64,000 bases of DNA from Pseudoxanthobacter soli DSM 19599 (GTDB taxonomy: Bacteria > Pseudomonadota > Alphaproteobacteria > Rhizobiales > Segnochrobactraceae), in the NCBI RefSeq assembly GCF_900148505.1, contig NZ_FRXO01000003.1:555786-619785 (forward strand), written 5' to 3'. A model generated the notes under the pieces. It saw only the letters and a list, made by a program, of their open reading frames with translations. It was not told the DNA's origin and made no database searches. This document shows positions 54,120-63,352 of the stretch, piece after piece (positions within the stretch are counted from its first letter, which is position 1; each line of letters begins with the position of its first letter). The position numbers and the translations under genes are program-made.

Positions 54120-56122
54120 GAGGCGAGGGAGATCGCCGGCCGGCGGCGCGAGGGCGCACGCAGGGGTCGGCGGGCCGTCCGGCGCGCGTCGTCGCCGCGC
54201 TGCTCGCGGTCCTCGCGATCCTGCTCGCAGCACCCGCCGCGGCACAGGTCGCCGATCCGGGCGGGCCCGAGCGCATCCTCAGCTACATCTCGGCGATCGC
54301 CGTCGAGTCGAACGGCGACATCGAGGTCGAGGAGACGCTGACGGTGGTCGCCCGCGGCGATCAGATCCGGCACGGCATCTACAAGGATTTCAACCTCGTG
54401 CACGCCAGCGGCTATGGCCGCTCGCGGACGAGCCTCGATATCCTCTCGGTCATGCTCGACGGCGAGCCGGTGGACTATCACACCGGGTCGATCACGGACG
54501 GGCGGCGGCTCTATATCGGCGATGCCGACAGCTTCGTATCTGACGGCACCCACATCTATCAGGTGACCTACAGGCTCGGAAACGAGATCGCCTTCTATCC
54601 GGACTATGACGAGATCTATCTGAACGTCACCGGAAATGGCTGGACCCTGCCCATCGAGATGGCACGCGCCACGGTATCGCCGCCTCCGGGCGCGCCGGTG
54701 AAGTCGGTCGATGCCTATACCGGCGCCTACGGCGACAAGGGCGGCGCGGTGCGCACCACCCGCAATGCCGAGGGCGATCCGGTGTTCACCACGACCGCGC
54801 CGCTGCAGCCCGGCGAGGGACTGACGGTGGCGGTCGCCTGGCCGAAGGGCTTTGTGCCTGAGCCGACCGGCCTTGAACAGGCGATGGATGCGATGATGCC
54901 GGCGCTGGTCGCCGGTGCCGGATTCGTGGTCGCCCTGCTCTATTATCTGTGGGCCTGGCGCCGGGTCGGCCGCGATCCGGTTCCGGGGCCGGTGATCCCG
55001 GTCTACCGGCCGGAACTGCCGCCCTACGCCATGCGGTTCATCGAGCGCGTGGGCTACGATCCCGTCTGTCTCGCGGCCGCCGTGATCGACCTCGCCGTGA
55101 AGGGCTACATCCGGATCGACGAGCGCGACCGCAAGGATGCCTCCCTCACCCGGCAGGCCACCGGCCGGCGGCCGCCGAGCGCCGGTGAGGAGGTGGTCCT
55201 CAAGCACCTCTTTCCGGGACCGGAGGAGGGCGCGTTCACCGATTTCGGCGAGCATAGCGTCCGTGTTGCCGAGACCAGCCGGAAGTTCGCTTCCTTCCTG
55301 AAGGGGCGGTTCCTGCGCGACTACATCGCCCAGAACCGCGGCTGGTTCGCCGTCGGCGCCATCATCACGCTCGCGAGCTGGATCGGGGCCGGGTTCACGG
55401 TGAGCGATCCGGGAACGGTCGCCGGCGAGGCTGTCGGGGCCGCGCTCGCGACCATTCTCGTGCTCGGCATCGGCACGAGCGCGGTTTCGCAATGGCGCGA
55501 CATGCTGCGGGGACGGTGGATCGCGCTGCCGGGCGTGCTGGTCTGGACGGTGTTCGTCATCTTCGGAACCGTGGGCTGGTTGGTCACGGCGCTGTCGCTG
55601 ATGGTCGATCTCGGCCTTGCCGCCGCCCTGGTGCTGATCGCCGGCACCGGGCTCAACGTGCTGTTCTTCCACCTTCTGAAGCGGCCCACCGCCGCCGGCC
55701 GCAAAGCGCTCGACGAGATCGCCGGCACGCGGCTCTATCTGACGGTCGCTGAAGCGGACCGGCTGAAGTTCCACAATCCGCCCGACCGCACGCCGGCGCA
55801 TTTCGAGGAGATGCTGCCCTACGCGATCGCGCTCGGGGTCGAGACCGCCTGGACCGACCAGTTCAAGGCGGCGCTCGCCGCCTCCGCGGCCGCCGGCATC
55901 GCCGCCACCCTGCCCCAGCCGGACTGGTATTCCGGCTCGCACTGGAACGAAGGCGGCTGGAGCAATCTCGGCGGAGGGCTGACGAACTCCGTCACGTCTT
56001 CCGTGCAGAAGGGGATGCAGGCGATCGCGGCAGCGAAGGCGAAATCGACGGGCGTCGGTGCTTCGTTCGGCGGCGGCTTCTCCGGCGGGGGCGGTGGCTC
56101 CTCCGGCGGGGGAGGCTGGTGA
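54116..56122 (+). CDS. DUF2207 family membrane protein, LemA partner
   Basis: A 668-residue protein with a signal sequence ([20 protein letters not shown]), an N-terminal extracytoplasmic DUF2207 domain ([35 protein letters not shown]), a helix near residue 260 ([17 protein letters not shown]), a cytoplasmic domain, two to four further helices (about 405-530), and a Gly/Ser-rich C-terminal tail ([17 protein letters not shown]). The tail is typical of this family. The GTG start at 54116 overlaps the lemA stop. The function is unknown; a role in the cell envelope is inferred. Confidence 0.87.
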   Translation: MRGEGDRRPAARGRTQGSAGRPARVVAALLAVLAILLAAPAAAQVADPGGPERILSYISAIAVESNGDIEVEETLTVVARGDQIRHGIYKDFNLVHASGYGRSRTSLDILSVMLDGEPVDYHTGSITDGRRLYIGDADSFVSDGTHIYQVTYRLGNEIAFYPDYDEIYLNVTGNGWTLPIEMARATVSPPPGAPVKSVDAYTGAYGDKGGAVRTTRNAEGDPVFTTTAPLQPGEGLTVAVAWPKGFVPEPTGLEQAMDAMMPALVAGAGFVVALLYYLWAWRRVGRDPVPGPVIPVYRPELPPYAMRFIERVGYDPVCLAAAVIDLAVKGYIRIDERDRKDASLTRQATGRRPPSAGEEVVLKHLFPGPEEGAFTDFGEHSVRVAETSRKFASFLKGRFLRDYIAQNRGWFAVGAIITLASWIGAGFTVSDPGTVAGEAVGAALATILVLGIGTSAVSQWRDMLRGRWIALPGVLVWTVFVIFGTVGWLVTALSLMVDLGLAAALVLIAGTGLNVLFFHLLKRPTAAGRKALDEIAGTRLYLTVAEADRLKFHNPPDRTPAHFEEMLPYAIALGVETAWTDQFKAALAASAAAGIAATLPQPDWYSGSHWNEGGWSNLGGGLTNSVTSSVQKGMQAIAAAKAKSTGVGASFGGGFSGGGGGSSGGGGW

Positions 56123-56129
56123 CCGGCGG

Positions 56130-57572
56130 TCAGCGCCGCCGCGATTCCGCAATGGCGATGGCGGCGCTGGCGAAGGCGCTGAGCGCGATGCCGAGCACGG
56201 CCGCGACCGGCCAGCCGGCGGCGCTGACGCAGGCTGCGATCAGTGGGGGGCCGATCATGGACCCGGAGGCGCCGAACTGGGCGACGAGGCCGTTGCCCAT
56301 GGCGACGGCACGCGGCGTCCGGGCGAAGGTGGCGACGCGCGCGAACAGCACCGCCGCCACCATGCCGCCGACGGCGTTGATCGCGACGATGGCCGCCGAG
56401 GCGACGACCCAGTCCACCGCCATCACGAAGGGAACCGGCATGATCAGCACGGGAATTCCGAGACCCGCGAGGGCGACGGTGCGTGGCCGCACGCCAAGAG
56501 CGGCGGCGCGCGCGGCGGCGATGCTGCCGAGGATGTTCGCGAGCGAGGCGAGGCCGGCGATCAGGCCGGCGGCAGTCGGCGCGAGCCCGAAGCGATCGAC
56601 CAGGAAGGTCGGCGTGAGCGCGAGGATGCCGACGCTCGTCATTGCATAGAGCCCGAAACCGAGGGCGACCAGCCACATGCGTGCGTCGGGCCGATCACGC
56701 CCGCCCGGCGCAGCGGTCAGAGCGCTTCCCGATCGGACGGAATCCTCCAAGCGACCAGAAATCGCTTTAGATTCAAAATCTTGAGCAAGTCCCTGTCGCT
56801 CAGGCCGGTTCGATCTGAACGGGTTACGCTCTAGCCCGCCTGCCGGAGCAGCGCCCGCAGCGGCCCGCGGCAGCCGTAACCAGGCCGCGGCCGCCAACAG
56901 CGCGGCGGCGATGCCGCCCATCGCCGGCACGGCGCGCCAGCTCAAAAGCTCCGCGACCGGCGCGGCGATCGCGGTGCCGATTGCAAGACCGACCGGCACG
57001 AAGGTGCTCCAGAGCGCCATCGCCGCGTCGCGGCCCTGCCGGCCGGCGAGATGGACGATCAGGGTCGGCGCCGCGACGGTGATCGCGAGATAGCCGAGGC
57101 TTTCCGCCGCCCGCCAGACGACCAGGACGGCCGCGCTCGGAGCCACGGCCTCGCCGATGCCCGCGACCGCCAGCACCGTTGCACCGACGACGAGGCTGAT
57201 GCGGGCGCCGACCCGGCCGACCGCCATCCCGGCGACGAAGCCGAACAGCGCGCCGGAGACTTCGATCAGGGATGTCAGTCCCGCCGCGACCGTGAGCGAA
57301 AGTCCGAGATCGCGCTGCAGCAGGGGAATGAGCCCGGCGAAGCGGCCGAGCGTCGCCGCTGCCAGCACGCCGATGGCATAGACGAAGACGATACGGCCCC
57401 ATGGTACAGCATCCGCGGCCATAGCAACTGCGGCGACGCCGCCTGTCCGGGCGTCCTTGAACGCAGGCGTCTGGCCTGCCGCGCCCGCGCGGTGGCTTCC
57501 TGTGCTTTCCCGCCCGTTCAAGTCTGGACGAGCGGCGGCGTCGCCTTCGTCCCGTTCGTGCCGGCCGTCCAT
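56130..57572 (-). CDS. MFS transporter carrying an in-frame palindromic element
   Basis: A 480-residue major facilitator with about twelve helices in two halves (about 58-235 and 300-475). Conserved pieces are GFVAGMAVGRVGARISLVVG and MARVTFARTPRAVAMGNG-like loop sequence. Residues 250-285 (NPFRSNRPERQG ... LEDSVRSGSAL) are encoded by the palindromic element at 56719-56823 and sit in the central cytoplasmic loop, where extra residues are best tolerated. The ATG at 57572 has a TTGAGG site; an ATG at 57422 would remove a 50-residue polar leader and may be the real start. Substrate unknown. Confidence 0.82.
   Translation of the reverse strand: MDGRHERDEGDAAARPDLNGRESTGSHRAGAAGQTPAFKDARTGGVAAVAMAADAVPWGRIVFVYAIGVLAAATLGRFAGLIPLLQRDLGLSLTVAAGLTSLIEVSGALFGFVAGMAVGRVGARISLVVGATVLAVAGIGEAVAPSAAVLVVWRAAESLGYLAITVAAPTLIVHLAGRQGRDAAMALWSTFVPVGLAIGTAIAAPVAELLSWRAVPAMGGIAAALLAAAAWLRLPRAAAGAAPAGGLERNPFRSNRPERQGLAQDFESKAISGRLEDSVRSGSALTAAPGGRDRPDARMWLVALGFGLYAMTSVGILALTPTFLVDRFGLAPTAAGLIAGLASLANILGSIAAARAAALGVRPRTVALAGLGIPVLIMPVPFVMAVDWVVASAAIVAINAVGGMVAAVLFARVATFARTPRAVAMGNGLVAQFGASGSMIGPPLIAACVSAAGWPVAAVLGIALSAFASAAIAIAESRRR
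56719..56823 (-). repeat. dispersed double-hairpin palindromic element, in-frame copy inside a gene
   Basis: It aligns over its whole length with the reverse complement of 44391-44497: AGAGCGCTTCCCGATCGGAC at one end, TTTAGATTCAAAATCTTGAG in the middle and CCGGTTCGATCTGAACGGG at the other end. The stems are less perfect than in the reference copy. It keeps the MFS reading frame open. Confidence 0.88.
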
Positions 57573-57635
57573 CGCCTCAACCCGCGCTGCGCTGATGGCG
57601 CGAGGCTTACAGCGTCTGGCCGGGTGCGCCCACGA

Positions 57636-58229
57636 CTAAAATATGCAGGCCTCACGGGCGCTGTCCCCGTCGTGGGCGTCCGCACCCGGACGGGGATCGG
57701 CCGGGCTGACGAGGCGGGCGAGGCTGCCGTCTTCGAGCCGGATACGCTCCCAGGCCATCCAGCCCGGCAGGATGCGCAACTCGGGATCGCGGTTGGCGCC
57801 GGTATGGAACACCACGCGCGGCGCGGCGAGGTCGTACCAGCCGAGATCCGGCAGGCGCGCCTCCCAGGCGCGGATCTCGTCGGATGCGAAGCGGAACAGC
57901 CGCTCGCCGATGAAATCCTCGGCCGGAGCCAGCCATTCGGCCGTGCGGGCGGGGGAGGCGGCGAGCAGGCGATGGGTCAGGTCGCAGACGAGATGCACCG
58001 GGTCCGGCGAACGCGTCACGAGGCGCTTGAGGGCGGCGTCGCTGCCCGGCGCGGTCGGTGCGGCGAGCATCCGTTCCAGCGCTTCGGCCTGCGCGCCTTC
58101 CGGTCCGCCGATCCCCCGCTCCCAGCGCGACACCGTCGCCTGGGTCACGCCGAGGACCTCGGCGAGGTGGGATTGCTTCATGCCGCGCAGCGCCCGCATG
58201 CGGCGCAGCGCCAGACCGGGATGTGTCAT
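57636..58229 (-). CDS. XRE family transcriptional regulator
   Basis: A 197-residue protein with an N-terminal HTH_3 domain (about residues 4-58: LALRRMRALRGMKQSHLAEV, then GVTQATVSRWERGIGG). The rest is a single domain without obvious cofactor motifs (HLVCDLTHRLLAASPARTAE, GERLFRFASDEIRAWE), possibly a PAS-like sensor. I use the ATG at 58229, where the HTH begins; a GTG at 58271 adds 14 residues. It lies between the MFS gene (same strand, 64 bp downstream) and the pst operon, so the MFS gene is its likeliest target. Confidence 0.8.
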   Translation of the reverse strand: MTHPGLALRRMRALRGMKQSHLAEVLGVTQATVSRWERGIGGPEGAQAEALERMLAAPTAPGSDAALKRLVTRSPDPVHLVCDLTHRLLAASPARTAEWLAPAEDFIGERLFRFASDEIRAWEARLPDLGWYDLAAPRVVFHTGANRDPELRILPGWMAWERIRLEDGSLARLVSPADPRPGADAHDGDSAREACIF

Positions 58230-58344
58230 GAATGGACCGTCATGAACCGGGGCCGTCACAATCGCGTGCACCGGCGCAACGCCCCCGCGGGATCGAGCGC
58301 CGCACTATAGCGCAGAAATCCGCCCGCGTCCGGTATGGGCATCG

Positions 58345-58392
58345 CGTGGCGACCGACTTGGCAATCGACTTGGCAACCGGCGTGGCGATCGG
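58345..58392. repeat. 12-bp tandem repeat, four copies
   Basis: CGTGGCGACCGA, CTTGGCAATCGA, CTTGGCAACCGG and CGTGGCGATCGG lie directly before the Pho-box region of pstS. Confidence 0.85.
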
Positions 58393-58398
58393 GGCCGA

Positions 58399-58416
58399 GG
58401 TTCATTGCACTGTCAT
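58399..58416 (+). promoter_or_regulatory. candidate Pho box upstream of pstS
   Basis: GGTTCAT (58399-58405) and CTGTCAT (58410-58416) are spaced by 4 bp, so the TCAT cores are 11 bp apart as in PhoB sites. The second half-site is a perfect consensus; the first keeps only the TCAT core. A weak -10 (CCTAAA) lies 9-14 bp beyond. The pstS start is 114 bp downstream. Confidence 0.6.
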
Positions 58417-58529
58417 GGAACGGGCCTAAAGGCGGGTTCGAGAAGCTGCGTATGCCAACGTTCCATGTCTCCGGCCGCGCGGACTGTCCTCCCCGGATCC
58501 GTCAGGATCGCAATCGACATGAGGTTGAG

Positions 58530-59588
58530 ATGACCTTCTTCACCAGAACCCGCCTCGGCGGCATGATCGCCGGCACCGTGATGGCCGCTGCCCTTGCGGT
58601 CTACGGCGTCGCCGACGCGGCCGACATTTCTGGCGCCGGCGCGACCTTCCCCTATCCGATCTATGCCAAGTGGGCCGAAGCCTACAAGAACGCCACCGGC
58701 AACGGCCTGAACTATCAGTCGATCGGCTCCGGCGGCGGCATCAAGCAGATCAAGGCCGGCACCGTGACGTTCGGTGCCTCCGACATGCCGCTGAAGCCGG
58801 AAGACCTGCAGGAAGCCGGCCTCGTCCAGTTCCCGACCGTGATCGGCGGCGTGGTTCCGATCGTCAACCTGCCGGGTATCAAGCCGGGCGAGCTCGTGCT
58901 CGACGGCAAGACCCTGGCCGACATCTTCCAGGGCAACATCTCCGCGTGGAACGACCCGGCGATCGCCAAGCTGAACCCGAACGTCACGCTGCCCTCGACC
59001 GCCATCGCGATCGTGCACCGTTCGGACGGATCGGGCACCACGTTCGTGTTCTCGAGCTACCTCTCCCAGGTCAGCGACTCGTGGAAGAGCGGCGTCGGCG
59101 CCAATACCTCGCTGCAGTGGCCGGTGGGCATCGGCGCCAAGGGTAACGAAGGCGTCGCCGCCAACGTGACCCAGACCGCCGGTTCGATCGGCTATGTCGA
59201 GTACGCCTACGCCAAGCAGAACAACATCACCTACGCCAGCCTGATCAACGCCGCCGGCAAGACCGTCGAGCCGACCGCCAAGGCGTTCCAGGATGCGGCT
59301 GCCAACGTCGACTGGAATTCGGTGAAGGACTTCTACGTCATCCTCACCAACGAGCCGGGCGACACCACTTGGCCGATCTCCGCCGCCACCTTCATCCTCG
59401 TCCACAAGAACCCGAAGGACCCGGCGGCCGTCGCCGAAGCCCTGAAGTTCTTCTCGTGGGCCTACAAGGACGGCGACACGATGGCTGCCGACCTCGCCTA
59501 TGTGCCGCTGCCGGACAGCCTGGTCTCGCTGGTCGAGGCCTCCTGGTCGCAGATCCAGGCCGACGGCAAGCCGGTCTACACGAAGTAA
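58530..59588 (+). CDS. pstS: Phosphate ABC transporter substrate-binding protein
   Basis: The periplasmic high-affinity phosphate binder of the Pst system. The 352-residue product has a signal peptide ([21 protein letters not shown]) and the binding-site segments [35 protein letters not shown] and [16 protein letters not shown], which hold phosphate by Ser/Thr/Asp contacts. The ATG at 58530 is preceded by GAGGTTGAG. It is followed by a hairpin before pstC, in keeping with the higher level needed for a binding protein. Confidence 0.96.
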   Translation: MTFFTRTRLGGMIAGTVMAAALAVYGVADAADISGAGATFPYPIYAKWAEAYKNATGNGLNYQSIGSGGGIKQIKAGTVTFGASDMPLKPEDLQEAGLVQFPTVIGGVVPIVNLPGIKPGELVLDGKTLADIFQGNISAWNDPAIAKLNPNVTLPSTAIAIVHRSDGSGTTFVFSSYLSQVSDSWKSGVGANTSLQWPVGIGAKGNEGVAANVTQTAGSIGYVEYAYAKQNNITYASLINAAGKTVEPTAKAFQDAAANVDWNSVKDFYVILTNEPGDTTWPISAATFILVHKNPKDPAAVAEALKFFSWAYKDGDTMAADLAYVPLPDSLVSLVEASWSQIQADGKPVYTK

Positions 59589-59700
59589 GACCGGGAGGGC
59601 CCGGGATGCGGCTTCCGGCCATGGACCTTCCGGTCTCGTTGGCCGGGCACCGCGAAGTGCCTGACACGCCGCCACTCGTCCCGGTTGCTCCCTGACGCTT

Positions 59701-59729
59701 CCGCCGCCGGACCTTTCGTCCGGCGGCGG
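59701..59729 (+). terminator. 12-bp hairpin between pstS and pstC (partial terminator)
   Basis: CCGCCGCCGGAC (59701-59712), loop CTTTC, and GTCCGGCGGCGG (59718-59729), followed by TTTCGG. The short T run suggests partial termination or 3'-end protection of pstS mRNA. Confidence 0.7.
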
Positions 59730-59844
59730 TTTCGGTGTCCGGAGCAGTGCGCCGGCCCAAAGGCGACGTGACTTCTCCACCTCGGCCGGCTCCCGTTCGG
59801 CGGCCCGCCGGTGCACAGTCGAGCGAGATGAAATTGAGCGCGAC

Positions 59845-60825
59845 ATGGCTGAAATGACTGTCCTCAATCACGCGGGTTCCGGCCCGACCACAGGTACGCT
59901 CAAGCGGTTTGCGACGACGGACGCCACCTTCCGCGCGCTGACGCTGGCTGCGGCGGTTCTCGTGCTCGCGGTGATGGGCGGCGTGCTCGTCGCGCTCGTG
60001 CTCGGCTCCTGGCCGGCGTGGAAGGCCTTCGGTGCCTCCTTCGTCACGACGGAGGTCTGGAACCCGGTTTCGGAGCAGTTCGGTGCGCTCGGCCCGATCT
60101 ACGGCACGCTCGTCACCTCCGCCATCGCGATGCTCATCGCGGTTCCGGTGGGCATCGGCATCGCCATCTTCCTCACCGAGATCTGCCCGCGGCCGCTGCG
60201 CCGGCCGATCGCGATCGCCATCGAGCTTCTCGCCGGCATCCCCTCGATCATCTACGGCATCTGGGGTCTGTTCGTGTTCGCGCCGTTCATGCAGCACTGG
60301 GTCCAGCCGGCGCTGATCGCGACGTTCGCCGACGTGCCGCTGCTGCGCGACCTGTTCGCCGGCCCGCCCTACGGCATCGGTGTCTTCACCGCCTCGCTGA
60401 TCCTGGCGATCATGGTGCTGCCCTTCATCTCCTCGATCACCCGCGACGTGTTCGAGACCGTGCCGCCGATGCTCAAGGAATCGGCCTACGGCCTCGGCTG
60501 CACGACCTGGGAAGTGATCATGAAGGTGGTGCTGCCCTTCACCCGCGTCGGCGTGATCGGCGGCGTGATGCTGGCGCTCGGCCGTGCCCTCGGCGAGACC
60601 ATGGCCGTGACCTTCGTCATCGGCAACGCCCACCGCATCTCGGCCTCGATCCTGGCGCCGGGCACGACCATCTCGGCGACCATCGCCAACGAATTCACCG
60701 AAGCGGACGGCGAACTCTACACCGCCTCGCTGCTCGCCCTCGGTCTCATCCTGTTCGTGATCACGCTGATCGTCCTCGCCGCGGCCCGCTACATGCTGCT
60801 GCGGATCGAGAAGCGGCTCGGCTGA
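59845..60825 (+). CDS. pstC: Phosphate ABC transporter permease PstC
   Basis: One of two inner-membrane permeases of the Pst importer. The 326-residue product has six predicted helices and the BPD_transp_1 features [37 protein letters not shown] and the EAA-like [20 protein letters not shown]. It starts the pstC-pstA-pstB-phoU run with tight spacing (13 bp to pstA). The usual phoR gene is not upstream. Confidence 0.95.
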   Translation: MAEMTVLNHAGSGPTTGTLKRFATTDATFRALTLAAAVLVLAVMGGVLVALVLGSWPAWKAFGASFVTTEVWNPVSEQFGALGPIYGTLVTSAIAMLIAVPVGIGIAIFLTEICPRPLRRPIAIAIELLAGIPSIIYGIWGLFVFAPFMQHWVQPALIATFADVPLLRDLFAGPPYGIGVFTASLILAIMVLPFISSITRDVFETVPPMLKESAYGLGCTTWEVIMKVVLPFTRVGVIGGVMLALGRALGETMAVTFVIGNAHRISASILAPGTTISATIANEFTEADGELYTASLLALGLILFVITLIVLAAARYMLLRIEKRLG

Positions 60826-60838
60826 GGAGGGCGCCCCC

Positions 60839-61672
60839 ATGTATGCCCGCAGAAAGCTCCGCAACGCGATCTTCATGAGTCTCTCGGCTGCCGCGGCCGG
60901 CATCGGCCTCGTCTGGCTGGTGATGATCCTCGCCGGTCTCCTGATCGAAGGCTTCAGCGGCCTCGGCCTTTCGGTGTTCACCGAGATGACGCCGCCGCCC
61001 GGCAGCGAAGGCGGCCTGCTCAATGCCATCGTCGGCAGCCTGGTGATGTCGGTGATCGCCGTCATCGTCGGGACGCCGATCGGCATTCTGGCCGGCACCT
61101 ATCTCGCCGAATACGGCCGGCACTCGCGGCTGGCGACGGTGGTGCGCTTCATCAACGACATCCTGCTGTCGGCGCCCTCCATCGTGATCGGCCTGTTCAT
61201 CTACGAGATCATGGTCGCGCCGATGGGCCACTTCTCCGCGATCGCCGGTTCCATGGCGCTCGCGGTGATCGTGGTCCCGGTCGTGGTGCGCACCACCGAG
61301 AACATGCTCATCCTGGTGCCGAACCAGCTGCGCGAGGCGGCCTCCGCGCTCGGCGCGCCGCAGTGGTTCGTCATCTCCAAGGTGGCCTACAAGGCGGCGA
61401 AGGCCGGCATCGTCACCGGCGTCCTGCTCGCCGTCGCGCGCATCTCCGGCGAAACGGCGCCGCTGCTGTTCACCGCCCTCGGCAACCAGTTCTGGTCGAC
61501 CGACCTGAACGCGCCGATGGCCAGCCTGCCGCAAGTCATCTTCCAGTTCGCTCTCAGTCCCTATGAGGACTGGCAGCGCCTCGCTTGGACCGGTGCCCTC
61601 ATCATCACCTTCGCAGTGCTCGCGCTCAGCATTCTGGCCCGTTCGCTGACCAATTCCAGGACCGACCGATGA
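60839..61672 (+). CDS. pstA: Phosphate ABC transporter permease PstA
   Basis: The second Pst permease, 277 residues with six helices. Motifs: [40 protein letters not shown] and the EAA-type loop [29 protein letters not shown] site precedes the ATG. Its stop overlaps the pstB start (ATGA), so the permease and ATPase are coupled. Confidence 0.95.
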   Translation: MYARRKLRNAIFMSLSAAAAGIGLVWLVMILAGLLIEGFSGLGLSVFTEMTPPPGSEGGLLNAIVGSLVMSVIAVIVGTPIGILAGTYLAEYGRHSRLATVVRFINDILLSAPSIVIGLFIYEIMVAPMGHFSAIAGSMALAVIVVPVVVRTTENMLILVPNQLREAASALGAPQWFVISKVAYKAAKAGIVTGVLLAVARISGETAPLLFTALGNQFWSTDLNAPMASLPQVIFQFALSPYEDWQRLAWTGALIITFAVLALSILARSLTNSRTDR

Positions 61673-62478
61673 ACGATCGACCGACCAACATCGCCGCGAT
61701 CGACGCCACTACCGCTGCGGGGCAGCGCGAAAAGGTCTCGATCCGCAACCTGTCGTTCTTCTACGGCGAGACCAAGGCCCTGAAGAGCATCAACCTGCCG
61801 CTCTACGACCGCACGGTCACGGCCTTCATCGGCCCGTCGGGCTGCGGCAAGTCCACGCTGCTGCGCATCCTGAACCGCATCTACGAACTCTACCCGAAGC
61901 AGCACGCCGAGGGCGAGGTGCTGCTGGACGGGGAGAACGTGCTCGACCCACGCCAGGACCTGAACCTCCTGCGCGCCAAGATCGGCATGGTGTTCCAGAA
62001 GCCGACGCCGTTCCCGATGACGATCTGGGACAACATCGCGTTCGGCATCCGTCTCTACGAGCGCCTGCCCCAGTCGGAGCTCGAAGGCCGCATCGAATAT
62101 GCGCTGCGCAAGGCGGCGCTGTGGGACGAGGTGAAGGACAAGCTGCACAAGAGCGGCATGGGCCTTTCCGGCGGCCAGCAGCAGCGCCTCTGCATTGCCC
62201 GCTCGGTCGCGGTGAAGCCCGAGGTGATCCTGTTCGACGAGCCGTGCTCGGCGCTCGACCCGATCTCCACCGGCAAGATCGAGGAACTGATCGACGAACT
62301 GAAGGTCGACTACACCATCGCGATCGTGACGCACAACATGCAGCAGGCCGCGCGCGTCTCGAAATACACCGCCTTCATGTATCTCGGTGAACTGATCGAG
62401 TTCAATCTGACCGACAAGATCTTCACGGCGCCGACGCACAAGAAGACCGAGGAATACATCACCGGCCGCTTCGGCTGA
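61669..62478 (+). CDS. pstB: Phosphate ABC transporter ATP-binding protein
   Basis: The ATPase of the Pst importer, 269 residues. Walker [11 protein letters not shown]-loop FQKPTPFPM, signature LSGGQQQR, Walker [13 protein letters not shown] and H-loop [12 protein letters not shown] are all intact. The ATG at 61669 overlaps the pstA stop; an upstream in-frame start at 61585 lies inside pstA and is rejected. Confidence 0.97.
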   Translation: MNDRPTNIAAIDATTAAGQREKVSIRNLSFFYGETKALKSINLPLYDRTVTAFIGPSGCGKSTLLRILNRIYELYPKQHAEGEVLLDGENVLDPRQDLNLLRAKIGMVFQKPTPFPMTIWDNIAFGIRLYERLPQSELEGRIEYALRKAALWDEVKDKLHKSGMGLSGGQQQRLCIARSVAVKPEVILFDEPCSALDPISTGKIEELIDELKVDYTIAIVTHNMQQAARVSKYTAFMYLGELIEFNLTDKIFTAPTHKKTEEYITGRFG

Positions 62479-62506
62479 CGCCCGCGACCTGAAGGGACTG
62501 ACCCCG

Positions 62507-63229
62507 ATGCCCAGCACTCATGTCGTAAAGGCGTTCGACGACGAGCTCCAGACGGTGATCAGCAAGATCATCCAGATGGGCGGTCGCGTCGAATGGCTGT
62601 TCTCCGCCTCCGTCGACGCCCTGCTCTCCGGGGCGACCGACCGCGCCGCGTCGCTGATCGCCGAGGATGCCGATATCGACCGCCTGGAGGCGGCGATCGA
62701 GGACGAGGCGATCCTGGTGATCGCCCGCCGCCAGCCGGTCGCGACCGACCTCCGCGACCTGTTCTCCGCGGTGAAGATCGCGAGCGAACTGGAGCGCATC
62801 GGCGACCTCGGCAAGACGATCGCCAAGCGCGCCGTGCTGCTCGGCGACGACCGCGTGGTGCGTTCGGCCCGGGCGGCCATCAGCGACATGGCGAACTTCG
62901 CCCGCAATCAGCTGAAGACGGTGCTCGACGCCTATGTCGAGAACGATGCGGCGAAGGCGACGTCCGTCCGCAACGCCGACGCCGCGCTCGACACCCACTA
63001 CACCGCCTGCTTCCGTCAGATCCTCACCTACATGATGGAAGACCCGCGCAATATCTCGAGCTGCGTGCACCTGCTGCACGTTGCCAAGAGCGTGGAACGC
63101 ATCGGCGACCACACCACCAACATCGCCGAATACGTGCTCTATCGCGTCACCGGCGAGATCCCGCGCGACGACCGGCCGAAAGGCGAGGCGATCGAGAGCG
63201 TGCTCGCCGCCGAGGCGCATCGGGCCTGA
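62507..63229 (+). CDS. phoU: Phosphate signalling regulator PhoU
   Basis: A peripheral protein that links the Pst transporter to PhoR and holds the Pho response off when phosphate is plentiful. The 240-residue product has two PhoU helical repeats, each with the metal-binding E/D-xxxD pattern (SELERIGDLGKTIAKRAV and KSVERIGDHTTNIAEYVLY). A GAAGGGA site precedes the ATG. It closes the operon; phoB, which often follows, is absent. Confidence 0.96.
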   Translation: MPSTHVVKAFDDELQTVISKIIQMGGRVEWLFSASVDALLSGATDRAASLIAEDADIDRLEAAIEDEAILVIARRQPVATDLRDLFSAVKIASELERIGDLGKTIAKRAVLLGDDRVVRSARAAISDMANFARNQLKTVLDAYVENDAAKATSVRNADAALDTHYTACFRQILTYMMEDPRNISSCVHLLHVAKSVERIGDHTTNIAEYVLYRVTGEIPRDDRPKGEAIESVLAAEAHRA

Positions 63230-63292
63230 GCCTGCACAGCCGCGGCCGGTCTCCGGGACCGCGCACCGGCACTGCGTGCCAAGGCACGATCG

Positions 63293-63327
63293 AAAGGCCC
63301 CGCGATGGCGACATCGCGGGGCCTTTT
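63293..63327. terminator. strong bidirectional terminator after phoU
   Basis: AAAGGCCCCGCGATG (63293-63307), loop GCGA, and CATCGCGGGGCCTTTT (63312-63327). T runs occur on both strands, serving phoU (plus) and the chemotaxis receptor gene (minus). Confidence 0.95.
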
Positions 63328-63352
63328 CGTTTCAGGTCCTCGTCGCCCCCGC

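Noticed and set aside
58225..58255. Second Pho box (TGTCAT ... CCGTCAT) near the XRE gene start
   Set aside because: The TCAT cores are 14 bp apart, not 11, and the site lies in the start region of the XRE gene.
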